Below are positions 53,551 through 64,000 of a stretch of 64,000 nucleotides of DNA, one piece after another. The position numbers and the translations under genes were made by a program. The notes beneath the pieces are model-generated. The model saw only the letters and a program-made list of their open reading frames with translations, was not told where the DNA came from and did no database searches. The first letter of the stretch is position 1; the number at the start of each line of letters is the position of its first letter. The DNA comes from Lamellibrachia satsuma. Its lineage: Eukaryota > Annelida > Polychaeta > Sabellida > Siboglinidae. The DNA lies in contig BSQZ01000026.1 of NCBI GenBank assembly GCA_033239005.1, positions 1,219,501 to 1,283,500 on the forward strand, read 5' to 3'.

Positions 53551-54543
53551 TTAGTAATTACATGATGCCAACCTGGAGCGTATCTGTCTGTAGAACTGTC
53601 GCACGTCGTCGCGAAACATGCGGCTCACAACGCTGTAGAGGAACGGATTGACGACGGAATTAAGAAGAAATATGCGTCGTACATCTGCCGGAACATGTAG
53701 TCCAACGCCACCCAACCAAACTGGCAACCAACAGGCTATCGTTACTACAGTGATTATAAATAATACTGACGCATTTTTGTATGCATTAGTCTGTTTTGCA
53801 GTTGTCTTTGTTATACGTGACAGTGAATTGCTTTTACTTGACGCGATATCAAATGTTGCTTTTACATTTGGTACAGAATAGGTGACTGAAGGAACCGTTG
53901 AAGGTCCCGGAGCAGATGTACTACTTGCAACCCCAACACTCCTATGAGCATTTCGTGCGTTCATCAGCATCGTTACTGCCATCAATGAGTAGGACGCCAT
54001 CATGACCATGACGTTTGTTACTGTGACAATTGCGGGAAACACCTTAACCAAGAGTGTGTACCGTTTGATTCGTGCCACTGTCAACACCAATGTGCACACA
54101 GCGGCCGCTACAGCGATGACCACCAGTGCCCGCTTCGCCCGTAGTGAATTCAGACTGAAGGTGTGAGGACGCCGCACCGCCAGCAGGCGTTCGATCGACA
54201 CAAACGCCAGAAGCACGAGGGAGAACGTGACGGACATGTTAACGCAGTACGTTGTGACCTCTAGGGTTATGTATTCAAATGTCACTGTTATCAGGACGAT
54301 TCCGCAAATACAAGCCACCAAATCAGCGACGGCCAACGCAAATATATACACTCTGATAGATGTCGTCATCTTCCTGGCATATACGGCGATAACGAGCAAA
54401 TTTCCTGGCATTCCCGTCAAACATATAAGAAAGGTGGCCAAACTTCGAACTGGCTCGACGATTGTGGTGAAGTTATTTATCTCGTCGCTGGCATTTACAA
54501 TGTCTTGTTGCAACGTAGAGTTGTTGGAGATGTTAGTCAACAT
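53551..54543 (-). CDS. Class A (rhodopsin-like) orphan GPCR, B3
   Basis: A 330-residue receptor identical in protein to B2; I found no nucleotide difference in the coding frame by eye. All features of B2 apply: GMPGN, LAVAD, SIER, CWLP and NPFLY motifs, minimal ECL2 without cysteine, and translation from MLTN with the displaced ancestral start upstream. Either a very young duplicate or, less interestingly, an assembly duplication. Small differences in the flanks argue for a real second copy or allele. Confidence 0.9.
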   Translation of the reverse strand: MLTNISNNSTLQQDIVNASDEINNFTTIVEPVRSLATFLICLTGMPGNLLVIAVYARKMTTSIRVYIFALAVADLVACICGIVLITVTFEYITLEVTTYCVNMSVTFSLVLLAFVSIERLLAVRRPHTFSLNSLRAKRALVVIAVAAAVCTLVLTVARIKRYTLLVKVFPAIVTVTNVMVMMASYSLMAVTMLMNARNAHRSVGVASSTSAPGPSTVPSVTYSVPNVKATFDIASSKSNSLSRITKTTAKQTNAYKNASVLFIITVVTIACWLPVWLGGVGLHVPADVRRIFLLNSVVNPFLYSVVSRMFRDDVRQFYRQIRSRLASCNY

Positions 54544-54544
54544 T

Positions 54545-54607
54545 TTACTGATGATAGTTGTCGTAGAAATCGTGGTTCTGTAAACTGGGCGTGTTGAGAG
54601 AATCCAT
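54545..54607 (-). promoter_or_regulatory. uORF directly upstream of GPCR-B3
   Basis: Same 20-codon frame (ATG at 54607, TAA at 54545-54547) and same one-base gap to the receptor ATG as at B2. Confidence 0.65.
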
Positions 54608-54884
54608 TTTCCATCCGATGATCAGCAGCACAAATATTTGGAGAAACAACGAAGTCACATAGTTCGGTTTTATTTAGTCGATGAGACCAACAGCTTTACT
54701 CCACCAGTCCATAGCCAAAATATACTATGCAAGTGTTAGAATACTCTGCTAAAAGTACCACTCTTTGCGGGAATTACGTACCTTTTTCAAATCGTTCAGC
54801 AGGTAACCTAAGAAGTTTCGTTGCAAATAGTAGCCGATGTTTTTGAAAGAAGATATTTGACTCTGAATTACAATAGCTAGTATT

Positions 54885-55580
54885 ATATTACATACATATA
54901 ATAGAAGCACACACCGCGTTGTCGACATCTTCTACGCATGAATCGTACGTCATCATGGCTTGCGAGTCTCGATGTCGTGGCACCGCCTTAATTCCACACT
55001 GTTTTAGACGTTTCGGTCAATCGTCCCAGTTCATCGACCAGCGCGACTGCCTCCAACAAGGTAAACAGTAGAGAGATGCTTAGCAAACGACGATCGTGTT
55101 ACTTTCAGTGATGGAGCGGTACCACGAACATTTCAATATATTCATGTAAAGGTGCACAGTGCTTACTGTTGTTGATGTCGTCTACGCGTGAGTAGACACC
55201 GCTGTTGCTGCGAGTCTCAATGTGGAGACCCCAAAGTCTTCACGCAGTGTGTAATACAATACACATCTTCATACCCTGCTAACATTGTGAAGAACTGAAT
55301 ATTTACTGCTGTAATGCCGTTGTTTTCTGTAATTATTGAATGGTCCGAATTTCGCGACAAGCACAACTTCCTCCATAAGATCAACAGTGGGCAGTTAATG
55401 AGCAGGCGACGAGCATGTATCCTTCAACGATGGAGTGTTAGCTCCCAAAGTACATGCAACATGTGATGACGTTCACGCAGTGTGTAGTACAACGACCAAA
55501 CCTGCAAACACGTCTACTCACGCGGCTTACATTCAGAAGAACTGAATGTGTATTGCTGCAATGCCGTGGATAGTTAACTA
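54885..55580 (-). repeat. GPCR-associated modules upstream of B3
   Basis: Near-identical to 42470-43165. The MTYDSCVED frame runs 54953 to 54888 (-). Confidence 0.5.
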
Positions 55581-56011
55581 ACAATGTGGAAACTAGCACG
55601 CTATACGATACGATTCGACGTAACCCGAACCTGCTGAAATACTCAATTAGCCAAATTATTCAGCGAAATTTTTAATATATATGATGTATAATTGGTCTAC
55701 GAAATGTTACACTTGCTTCATACTAAGCTTGTATTATGTATCACGCGATTGCACGATTAGTCACTATTTAGCTTTCCGTGGTTGTGCGACTGCCCATTCC
55801 ACTATTCTATTTGACTGCTCAGCGTACATTGTAAAGCCAAAATGATCATTCGTGTGCGCACCGCCGCGATCAGGGCGTTTTTTTCGGAACTACATGCGTT
55901 TTCAGGTGCCGGCAGTACAGAGTACGATAACGTATTAGTTTTTCCTGCAGCTGTGATAAAAAAAGACATTTGTTGTAATTCTACAATAACACTAACCATT
56001 AAAACACCACC

Positions 56012-56356
56012 ACACCCCAGATACACGGGCTTCCTCTTACTTATTTACAAATCAAATGTAAATTATCCAATCTAACATATCGTGCCCTATCTACAAAACA
56101 ACCACCCAACTCGGCTATTGTCTTGCATCTTTCAATTATCCATAGGCAGCTCAGATCATCCATTTCACAACTTATTGTTCCTAATGCTAAACTTAACTTG
56201 GGCAAACGGGCTGTCTCTGTCACTGAGCCTAGGTTCTGGAATGAGATCCACATCACTTTGAAAACATCTAAAAATATAGCTACATTAATAAGAAAATTCA
56301 AGACATGTTTATTCCAAACTTCATTTCCACTATACATTTTTGTTGATCTCTCTTAA
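56012..56356 (+). pseudogene. LINE ORF2 C-terminal fragment, copy 3
   Basis: As copy 2. The best-defined open part is 56123-56356, with VPNAKLNLGKRAVSV and FWNEIHITLKTSKN segments and a stop at 56354-56356. Confidence 0.65.
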
Positions 56357-56769
56357 TGATAATAACTGGTGCGCGTCCATGTTCACGATTTCATGTTCTG
56401 AATCTGAATCTGAAACAATGTTCTCAACGCTCTTTCTTCGTTTGACCTCAGCCGGCATTTTGAAGAAACGACCCTGGTTCCCCAGTTATTTGACGAAATA
56501 CAGGAACACTTTCGATTGTTCAGGCACCGTATCCAATGTGTTTTCTAAACTATCCGCCACTTGAATGAATCAAAATACTAGGTTCGGCTGCAATAAAGCG
56601 TAAGTCGGCGGCTGGGTTTGTCGACTTCAGTACAAAACGGTTTTAAGAGTAAAATAAAAATCAGTTGGGCAAGTATGTACCTAAGGACATTGGCCTACAG
56701 GATAGTTTGTTTGTTATTTCAGTGTTATTTATGTTAATTAGTGTGGGCAAACTTTTCTTTTGCTGTTTC

Positions 56770-58870
56770 TTGATATCTTATTGAGTTTAGTCTTCTTTTT
56801 ATCCATTTAGATTTGTTATGTTTATATTTGTTAAATTTCACTAAATTACACGACATATGCTTATTTTTGCTTTTTCAATTTTGCATGTATGATATTATAT
56901 TTGCTGTCTGACTTTTGTCTAGTTTATTATACAAATCAGCATTACTCATCTCATTTATAAATTTATTGATAGCTTCGTCATTTTGCAAGTGATCGGATCA
57001 TTTGTTTAGCAGGATACCAGCAGTGGTAATCTTTGTTGTTTGGTAAACATTATCTATTAACGCACCACTTGTGTGATAAAACCTAGTTGGACGGGTAACT
57101 TGAGGAAACAGGCTATGGGATATCAGGAAGTCAAAGAATTCACTACACATTCCATTTTCGTTAATTTTGTGTAGATTTAAGTTGTAGTCCCCGGCTATAT
57201 TAATACTCCTTTTCAATTTGTCAAGGGAAATTATGAGTGAGGTGAATTCATTAATAAATTGTTTAATTTGATCTCTTAACATTCTTGGTGGTCTGTATAT
57301 ATTGCCAATAACTATTGGTTTGGGTAACCCTCCCCCTTTTAGATATATTATTTCAAATTTCAAATATTTCGTATATACATTGTATATTTAAACTTAATAT
57401 AGAGACAATTATCTTTTTTTTCTTTCACAAAGTTCTTAAATTTATCAATATCATAATACGATGAGTGTTTTATTATTTGTAGTTCGTTAATATTGATGTC
57501 GAGAATGCTGATTAAGCTGTTGTTTTCAAGCCCACCCAAATGTGAAAGAATATAATTATCTAAAAATTCCATAATTTAATCAATATCTTTAAAGGCCTGT
57601 TAATTATATGTATGTGCGTAGGCGTGAACTGTAATACCTGTGACACACGAGGATGTCTGCCTTTTGTAGATAAGAGTGTTATATGTGAGTGTATATCGTC
57701 GTAATATATGTATTTGTTTGTGGATTTCAATGGATGATACTGTGCTATTTTAGGAACATTATATGTGAATGCACAAACAAGCATCGTACAAAAACATAAA
57801 CAGAAGCTCAACATAGTGGCTGACAGCGATGAGGAGTAACCGGCTCTGTGTCACACAGAACTGCCGGACTAGCAGGCGGTATATTAAATCAAAATATAAT
57901 GTGATGCAAAGTATATAATACAAACAACGACAAGTCCACTTTCTAACTATCACTCAGGCACTATGCGTGGGCAACAGAACATTCACAAAGCGATATATTA
58001 TATCAAAATATTATGTTATGCAATAATATTATTCAAACATTGGAGGCAACAACTGATGAGGTGTCACCTTGTCGGACACCAACACAATACAAGTACAGCA
58101 TTGATTGTCAGTGTACATCAGCAAGTGCTACACAGTTAGTGACTGATTAAATCTCTTGGGGAGTTGATCCTCTTGATCAAGTTGTTGTTTTCCTTGATAA
58201 CAACTGTCCATTGTGAGTCCAGCAGTCTGCTATCTTTTATCTGCACTTAATTTTCTTGTTTGGAAAGAAATCAATGATCTTCTCATTGTAATGTCCTCGT
58301 TGACGTAGAGAAGAAGGGCCGGCTCTGCTTACTTGTGATTATTTTAAGAAACCTCGGGCGCTGTAGGCTGAATCCCGCATTCGTTCTGATTTAAATCTTA
58401 TGATCACACATCTGGGACGTGCGGGGCCAGTCTGGCGTCCGAGTAGATGGCAGCGCTCAGTGTCTTGATCAGACAAGGGAGGACTCATCTTCATCTTCTG
58501 GTTGATGATTTCTAGCACTTTGGCACGGGCGTCCTCGCCAGTGCCCGACTCAGCAATTCCCTGGATACGCAAATTTGGGTCGTCGGCTATATTGCTCCGT
58601 GTCGTCGACGCTCACCTCGAGTTTGTCGAATCTGTCCTTCAGTCCATATATCAATCTGTCTTTTGCATAAATTGTTTGATGCAGACGGGTTATTTCTAGT
58701 TTCATGTCTCGAATTATTTCTTCTATAAACGCCTGGGGATATATTGCAGATTTTGTCTTTGCAACAATTTCCTCATCACCTAGTAGCTCGAGGACTCTGA
58801 GTGCGAAGATGTTTTGTGGGTCATCTTTGGCATTGGCGCTACCTTTTCGTGATGACTTATTAGAAGGCAT
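56770..58870 (-). mobile_element. 5' half of a CR1/L2-like LINE, copy 3
   Basis: Same structure and lesions as copy 2: ORF1 from 58870 with the shift near 58580, endonuclease frame 57363-56998 with GDYN retained and the SDH segment deleted. The shared lesions pre-date the 12.4-kb duplication. Confidence 0.7.
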
Positions 58871-59789
58871 TTTGCTGTGCGTAGCTTGGCTGTGGCTTAG
58901 CCCTCAAACGATCTGATATAACACCGCAACGTGGTAACGCGGATCACACAACTGTTGTATACTGCTTGTCACGCTTGACTGGTCAGCGAGTCAACGGTCA
59001 GCAGGTCCACTACCCAACTATCGCTCAGGCACTTGGCGTGGGCAACAGACAGTTAACAAATTCGGCACAAATATCCCCTTTCAAGACTTACCGCCGCAAC
59101 ACCTGCTCTCTGAACTTTACTCGTTTCAATGTCTCCGACGCACCAATTTTATGTTTTCATATCACAACTATATCACGTGCTAGCATTTGACCGTCCAGGG
59201 AGTACGTCATTGTCGATCGGTAGCCATCAGTGTGAATGAGATAAGCGATCACGTGGTTTTATGAGATAAGCAATCACGTGGTTTTATGACGTTACATATG
59301 ACTTGGGTTTTCACTCAGTTAGTGATTTCTATGCAATGCAACAATTTCACTCACGTTAATTTGACGAGTCGTGGCGATATAATTGTTCCGTAAAAATAAA
59401 ATGTAACGATGTCGAACCGGTAGCGGCAAGTCGGAGAAGTTTGGCGATGCCAGCAATCTTCGACTTCGACGATCTTGTTTATTTTCTGACCATACCATAA
59501 AAACGACCTCACAGGACCGCCAAGCTCTCGTCATAGAGACCTATCTAAAATACATGTACACATGTCACGCGGCAAAAACATACTTTTAATTCCACATAAC
59601 GACAGCAATTTACAAAAATAAACAAATATTCGCCATCTCCTTAGTATATGGTGAGTTTTTTTTTAGATTTTGTAAATTTCAGCGTTACATAAAAATAAAA
59701 TCATTGTTTGACAATGTGAGATGTGTATATGTATGGTAGATATACGATGAGAACATTGGCGCATCTAGGTCGTCGTTTATATTGTTATG

Positions 59790-60119
59790 TCACGAAGTAA
59801 AAGATCGCACTGACAGTGACACGCAGTCCGTTTGCGGGGTCCGCTTGCCCTCGACCCGACCGACGTACTCGTCGCTGTCAGTGTTGCTGAATGGGTTCGG
59901 ACTTCGGGTTCTACGGATTGATGACAGCGACATAGATTCCACTACTGGGAAAGATGTTGGTACGTCAAGCTCTTTCAAAGCTATTTTAGCACCAGAATAA
60001 CCCAGGGCTGCCATCTTCTCGGGGTCGCGGTCGAAACAAGTTTGTGCTACGTCGGCTTGAAGTTTGAAGGCTTCAGTTTCGCGAGCCACTTCTTTAGCAA
60101 AGTTGGCTGCATGGGGCAC
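59790..60119 (-). CDS. Conserved 109-codon frame of unknown function, copy 3
   Basis: Third copy of the frame at 34969-35298, still open, with a His-to-Leu change near residue 51 (KELDVP in place of KEHDVP). Confidence 0.3.
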   Translation of the reverse strand: MPHAANFAKEVARETEAFKLQADVAQTCFDRDPEKMAALGYSGAKIALKELDVPTSFPVVESMSLSSIRRTRSPNPFSNTDSDEYVGRVEGKRTPQTDCVSLSVRSFTS

Positions 60120-60269
60120 TTCAACGAACTACACGTTACTCTGTTCTTACCACTGGTATGAATGCCGCACAAAAACCATTCTGACGCTCGCTTCGAAACA
60201 ATCGCTGTAAACATTGGTAGATGAATGGCTTGTCGATAACCGAGGGGAAAATATGCATACTCAAGGCAG

Positions 60270-60870
60270 TCGAAATATACTGCAAGATATAATTTAATAT
60301 GATTTCAAGCAATCGTCGTTTAATTCCTTTTACCTACCATATTTTTAATGCACTGGCTATTCGCATAGCCCGACTCTGCGAATAGCCATAACGAAGATTC
60401 TAAGCTACTCGAAGAGCCGGCGTCAGAAGAAAGAGTCTTTGTCGTAGACCTCCGATAAACCGATACGAAAGCGTGTTTCTTCGCGGTGTTTTTTTTTGCG
60501 TGCATGCAATGCAAGGAGGGTGGGGTAATCTTGACCTTATGGAATACTAATTATTACGGCTTTATATTTAATTCTTGCCTCGTTTTAAACACATAATGAT
60601 AAAAAACATCATGCCAAGACGCCAGTAATAGCCCTACAGTTATTTCTATTATCCAGAAATACGGCATAATAAAAAAGTTACAACCTCATGCAAGAAGAAA
60701 TGCAATTGGCTAAAATCATTGCAAACAAAGTGTGTAATCTGCTATGTAAAGTATACATCAATGTAGTTATAAAGTGGTATGCATGTGTGAACACAATAAG
60801 AGTATTATATTATGCACTATGTTATGGAAATGTGAGCAGATGTTGAATACAAAAAGTGTGATGACTAGGG
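60270..60870 (-). repeat. Repeat R, array copy 3, internally deleted
   Basis: Keeps the GGCTATTCGCA hairpin (60355-60387) but lacks about 424 bp equivalent to 35764-36188. The junction near 60588 reads cctcgttttaaacacataatg. Confidence 0.65.
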
Positions 60871-62096
60871 GTAAGAATTGTTCGACAAAATAATTTCGCA
60901 TTATTACCCTACGTGAGTAGACATAACTAAGCATTTTAAGAATGTGTTATTTATTTATAGTAAACGAATGTAGACAAGACTTGAAATTGATATGTATCTC
61001 CTCACGAATACACTATACTTTTAAATTAACTATGGAAATGAATATAATATATCATAATAAATTTGCTCTGCGATTAGCACAACTTGATCATGTTATGTTA
61101 TAGTCGTATCGGTTATGAACATACACTCCATAAAACGTGATTAAAATAAATATTAAACACACTAGAGGGAATGCTTCAATCAATACCACACCGACACACG
61201 GGGGTTACTGGCACTAAATTATCACACATCTGGGGCCTATGGGGACGTGGGCTATATTATAAATCTACTGGGATGTTTGCCAGGTAAGCTATTCTTTGAA
61301 AAAAATTAAAGCATTTATCTGTAATCACGTATTTTTTTCACTTCTCTGAATGGTGCAACTTTACTGGTTAACCGATTTGAACTTGGGGCAACATGACCCT
61401 TAATGTAAGTCGGCCCCCATCACGTACGCAAAATATAAAAACTCTGGACGTCACCAAATCTGGTGCAACTTGAAGCTACCTTCTGTTTGGTGCCCACATT
61501 GAAAGCTCCGCAACACGAGACAGCCATAATTAAATACATGTGTTTTTATGTATAACATTTATATGCACTATTACTTGAACTGACCTAATATTTTGGCAAC
61601 AGTAAAATGGTCATGGAATTAATTGGTGATATAATATTATTAATCAGTTGACAGGACAAACATGGGCAACACTATGTTGTGTATTGTATACATCGTGTTA
61701 AGACTCACGTTGTGTTTTTGGGGCAAGACGGTCTAGGTGCATGTGGGGCAGACGGTGCCTACGTCCTATCCCACACGCATATGGTCACAATGTATCAAAT
61801 GTATTATGCATGACCAATTATGTTTATGAACATGACATGAACTTTGCATAATTTACGTCGTGCTAGCCTCTATGCTGTAATTATGATGGGATATTACTAA
61901 GCCAATATTATATTATGTACGGATTGCAAGGTATGTATTATATTCATAAACTCCAATAAATGTAACAACCATAGTGGCCTGATATATTGTATCATGCCAC
62001 TTGGATAAATACATACATTTTAATTTCAGTCAATAGTTCGTTCATATAAACGAAAACCACGAGGGGCTTACAGACAACGTTGCGCCAGGCAGAGAA

Positions 62097-62126
62097 CCGT
62101 CTTGCCCCAGGAATTGGGCAAGACGG
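62097..62126. repeat. Perfect 11-bp hairpin, copy 3
   Basis: Arms and loop identical to copies 1 and 2. Confidence 0.8.
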
Positions 62127-62821
62127 CGTTTTGGGGTACTCTTACTATTTTTTCAAATGCAACTCAGCTAGTTTGCTTATTTATAGAAAATAGTTTTCCA
62201 ATAGGTAACACACATATCATTCCATACTGTGAACACATTAAAGGCATGGTAAAGCAGTTTAATTATCTAAAGTTGAACGTTTCCTTAGGGGGACCGCGCT
62301 GCCCCAGGTTACACTACTGGTAATATATTATTGAATAGTAACTCAATCATAGTCATACACAACCTTTAAAATTATCTGCGTAGTTCCCTCAAACCTTTAA
62401 CTTCAACAAACTTCTGTGTAACCTAATTAATGTAGCGTTGTTGGACGTGTTCTCTGTTGCACATTTTTCTAACCAATGTGGTCCATGGGTTAATGGCACA
62501 AACTACGCTGCACAGAAGATATGCAGGGCTATATCACTCTGGCTAGATGGTAGAAATATTACGAATTATCACCCAGCACTGCCGCTACCTTTCCGATAAA
62601 ATGGACGCATGGCACGTGTTATCAACATTGTACATATGCGTGTAATGGTCAATGATAATACGCAATTATGCCGTGATTAGAACGTATTATTGTTACATGA
62701 TACGGTTAAATTGCGACAGTATAGTTGGCTTCTTTGGCTTTGCGCCATGCAGTATTCCCATTCAACATGTCATCCGATACTGGTACATCAATACATCATC
62801 TGTCTAATTGAGTTCAGGTAT

Positions 62822-63385
62822 CGTGTCTGCCTACCCAGCTAGCACGCAGTCATCGGCCCGAGGGCGGGCATCCGCGGCTGGCAGGCGGCAGTGCTCGACA
62901 CGAGCATGCCGTTCACAACCCGCTTGCCAGCCGCAGATGCGGCGCTAGCACTCGCGGGAGGCGATTTATCAGCACTCGGACTGAGGGAGGCGCGAGCACT
63001 GATTTCTGATGACGTGCGACAGCTGACGTGGTCTGGCGTCAACGCAGCCCACCAGGCAGAGTGTGGAAAAATACTTGGACTGGTTGACTCCATACTCACT
63101 CTGTCAGCCAGCTCAGCTGATGCTGAGAGAGGCTTCGGTCAGTTAAAAATTACAAACAGCAGCATCCGATCAGTGCTGAAGGTGAATAGGCTGACAGATC
63201 TGTTGACCATTCAACTGAGGTTACCAGACATCGCAGCGTTTAAGCCAAAGGAGGCTATCGAGCTGTGTAGTGCTGGTGGAGCACGGAGGCCAGACACTTA
63301 CCCACTTGGGCCAAGGCACGAGTGTGAGAGTGGCACTGACAGCAGTGACAATGACTGTGACAGTAGCGCCTCGGATGCTGAGTGA
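62822..63385 (+). pseudogene. hAT-type transposase C-terminal fragment, copy 3 (open)
   Basis: The least damaged copy: 164 codons open from 62891 (first codon GTG, so not a true start) to TGA 63383-63385. It contains the SSADAERGFGQLKITNSSIRS dimerisation segment, LTDLLTIQLRLPDIAAF, and a Ser/Asp-rich tail ending SSASDAE. It lacks the 162-bp segment of copies 1 and 2 and has TTA where they have TAA. There is no upstream catalytic region, so it is a fragment, not a working transposase. Confidence 0.65.
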
Positions 63386-63514
63386 CACTGACTAACTGGC
63401 AGGCAGTGTCAATGCCAGGCCTGGATGACACTGTGTTTTTTTGTGTTTTAAATAAAATTGTTGTGATTTAAATTTGAGTTCTGTTTTGATATCATGACCA
63501 GTAAACCTTTTGGT

Positions 63515-63544
63515 GGACTAGTAAAGTTTTGTCTTTACTAGTCC
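63515..63544. repeat. 12-bp perfect hairpin GGACTAGTAAAG/CTTTACTAGTCC
   Basis: Arms 63515-63526 and 63533-63544, loop ttttgt, about 130 bases 3' of the hAT stop. Copies 1 and 2 have only the right arm (near 39281 and 51679). Possibly part of a lost terminal repeat. Confidence 0.6.
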
Positions 63545-64000
63545 TGCTGTCTAGTAAAATAAATGCTGAAGTTCTACCCCTGCCTATGATTTATTATTTG
63601 TATTAAATTTCGCATGTGGTGTAAGGGAGTGTTTCCCGCGCGATGACGAACCATGCTGGAGGCGAAATAAAATTAAAAGAAACTAAAATTCGCATGATCC
63701 GTGTAGTTATTCTTATAACAAAATTTACAAGCAAAGACAATTACTGTTGTAAGCTCCATATGCTTACAATGTTCACTGAACATTTTAATTGTTAAAAAAA
63801 TTTTACTGCGAGTCTATCCCATGCCGCCATCTATGAATTCTGCTTTTTTACCGTTATAATTTATATGCGACTGGCGCGCCACAAGACAAGGTACGCGTTT
63901 ACAAATTCCTTTGTGAATCTTTGGCTGTATTTTGTATTATCCAATGCATTGATTTTGAGCATTATATAAATTATTTTTGTTTGCAAAGCATAGGAAAGTA
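63545..64000. other. 3' flank of hAT fragment, copy 3, to window edge
   Basis: Homologous to 39290-39720. No gene. The unit is cut by the window edge before its (TA)n tract. Confidence 0.5.

Overview
This is AT-rich eukaryotic (animal) DNA. It has no bacterial operon structure. It carries single-exon rhodopsin-type GPCR genes, decayed LINE and hAT transposon pieces, a pogo/Tigger-like MITE, a 22-bp minisatellite, and about a dozen long (TA)n or (GT)n tracts. The long TA tracts and the local expansion of orphan GPCRs suggest a marine invertebrate, perhaps a lophotrochozoan. That taxonomic guess is weak.

The window is a GPCR cluster built by repeated segmental duplication. It holds six loci of one receptor family. 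A1 (4009-5052, -) and A2 (25007-26050, -) are intact and 347 aa long. B2 (41138-42130, -) and B3 (53551-54543, -) are intact, 330 aa long and identical in protein. B1 (28177-29170, -) is broken by a one-base insertion. C (about 9806-10335, +) is an inverted relic that keeps only the second half. All intact copies show class A hallmarks (GN in TM1, LAxxD in TM2, ER at the end of TM3, a proline in TM6, NPxxY in TM7). They lack the TM3-ECL2 cysteine pair and almost all of ECL2.

Layout. 1-5.3 kb and 21.4-26.3 kb are two copies of an 'A block': PHD-finger LINE relic, trinucleotide tract, an upstream-type module, 22-bp minisatellite and GPCR-A. 5.4-8.3 kb holds a further module and PHD relic. 9.4-11.3 kb is an inverted copy of the GPCR-B locus. 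11.3-20.5 kb is mostly non-coding, with microsatellites, an inverted copy of a repeat found downstream (12.8-13.9 kb) and a 671-bp TA-flanked MITE (19734-20404). From 26.4 kb to the right edge lies a tandem array of a roughly 12.4-kb unit: GPCR-B, upstream modules, LINE 3' end (+), LINE 5' half (-), a 109-codon reading frame (-), repeat R, a GGGCAAGACGG hairpin, a hAT-like C-terminus (+) and (TA)n. Diagnostic differences between the copies place a recent unequal crossover between 49936 and 50175, an interval that contains the hairpin.

The receptors are the only genes I regard as probably functional. Everything else looks like mobile-element debris or duplicated flanking DNA. A few conserved small reading frames and splice-acceptor-like elements upstream of the receptors deserve a look.
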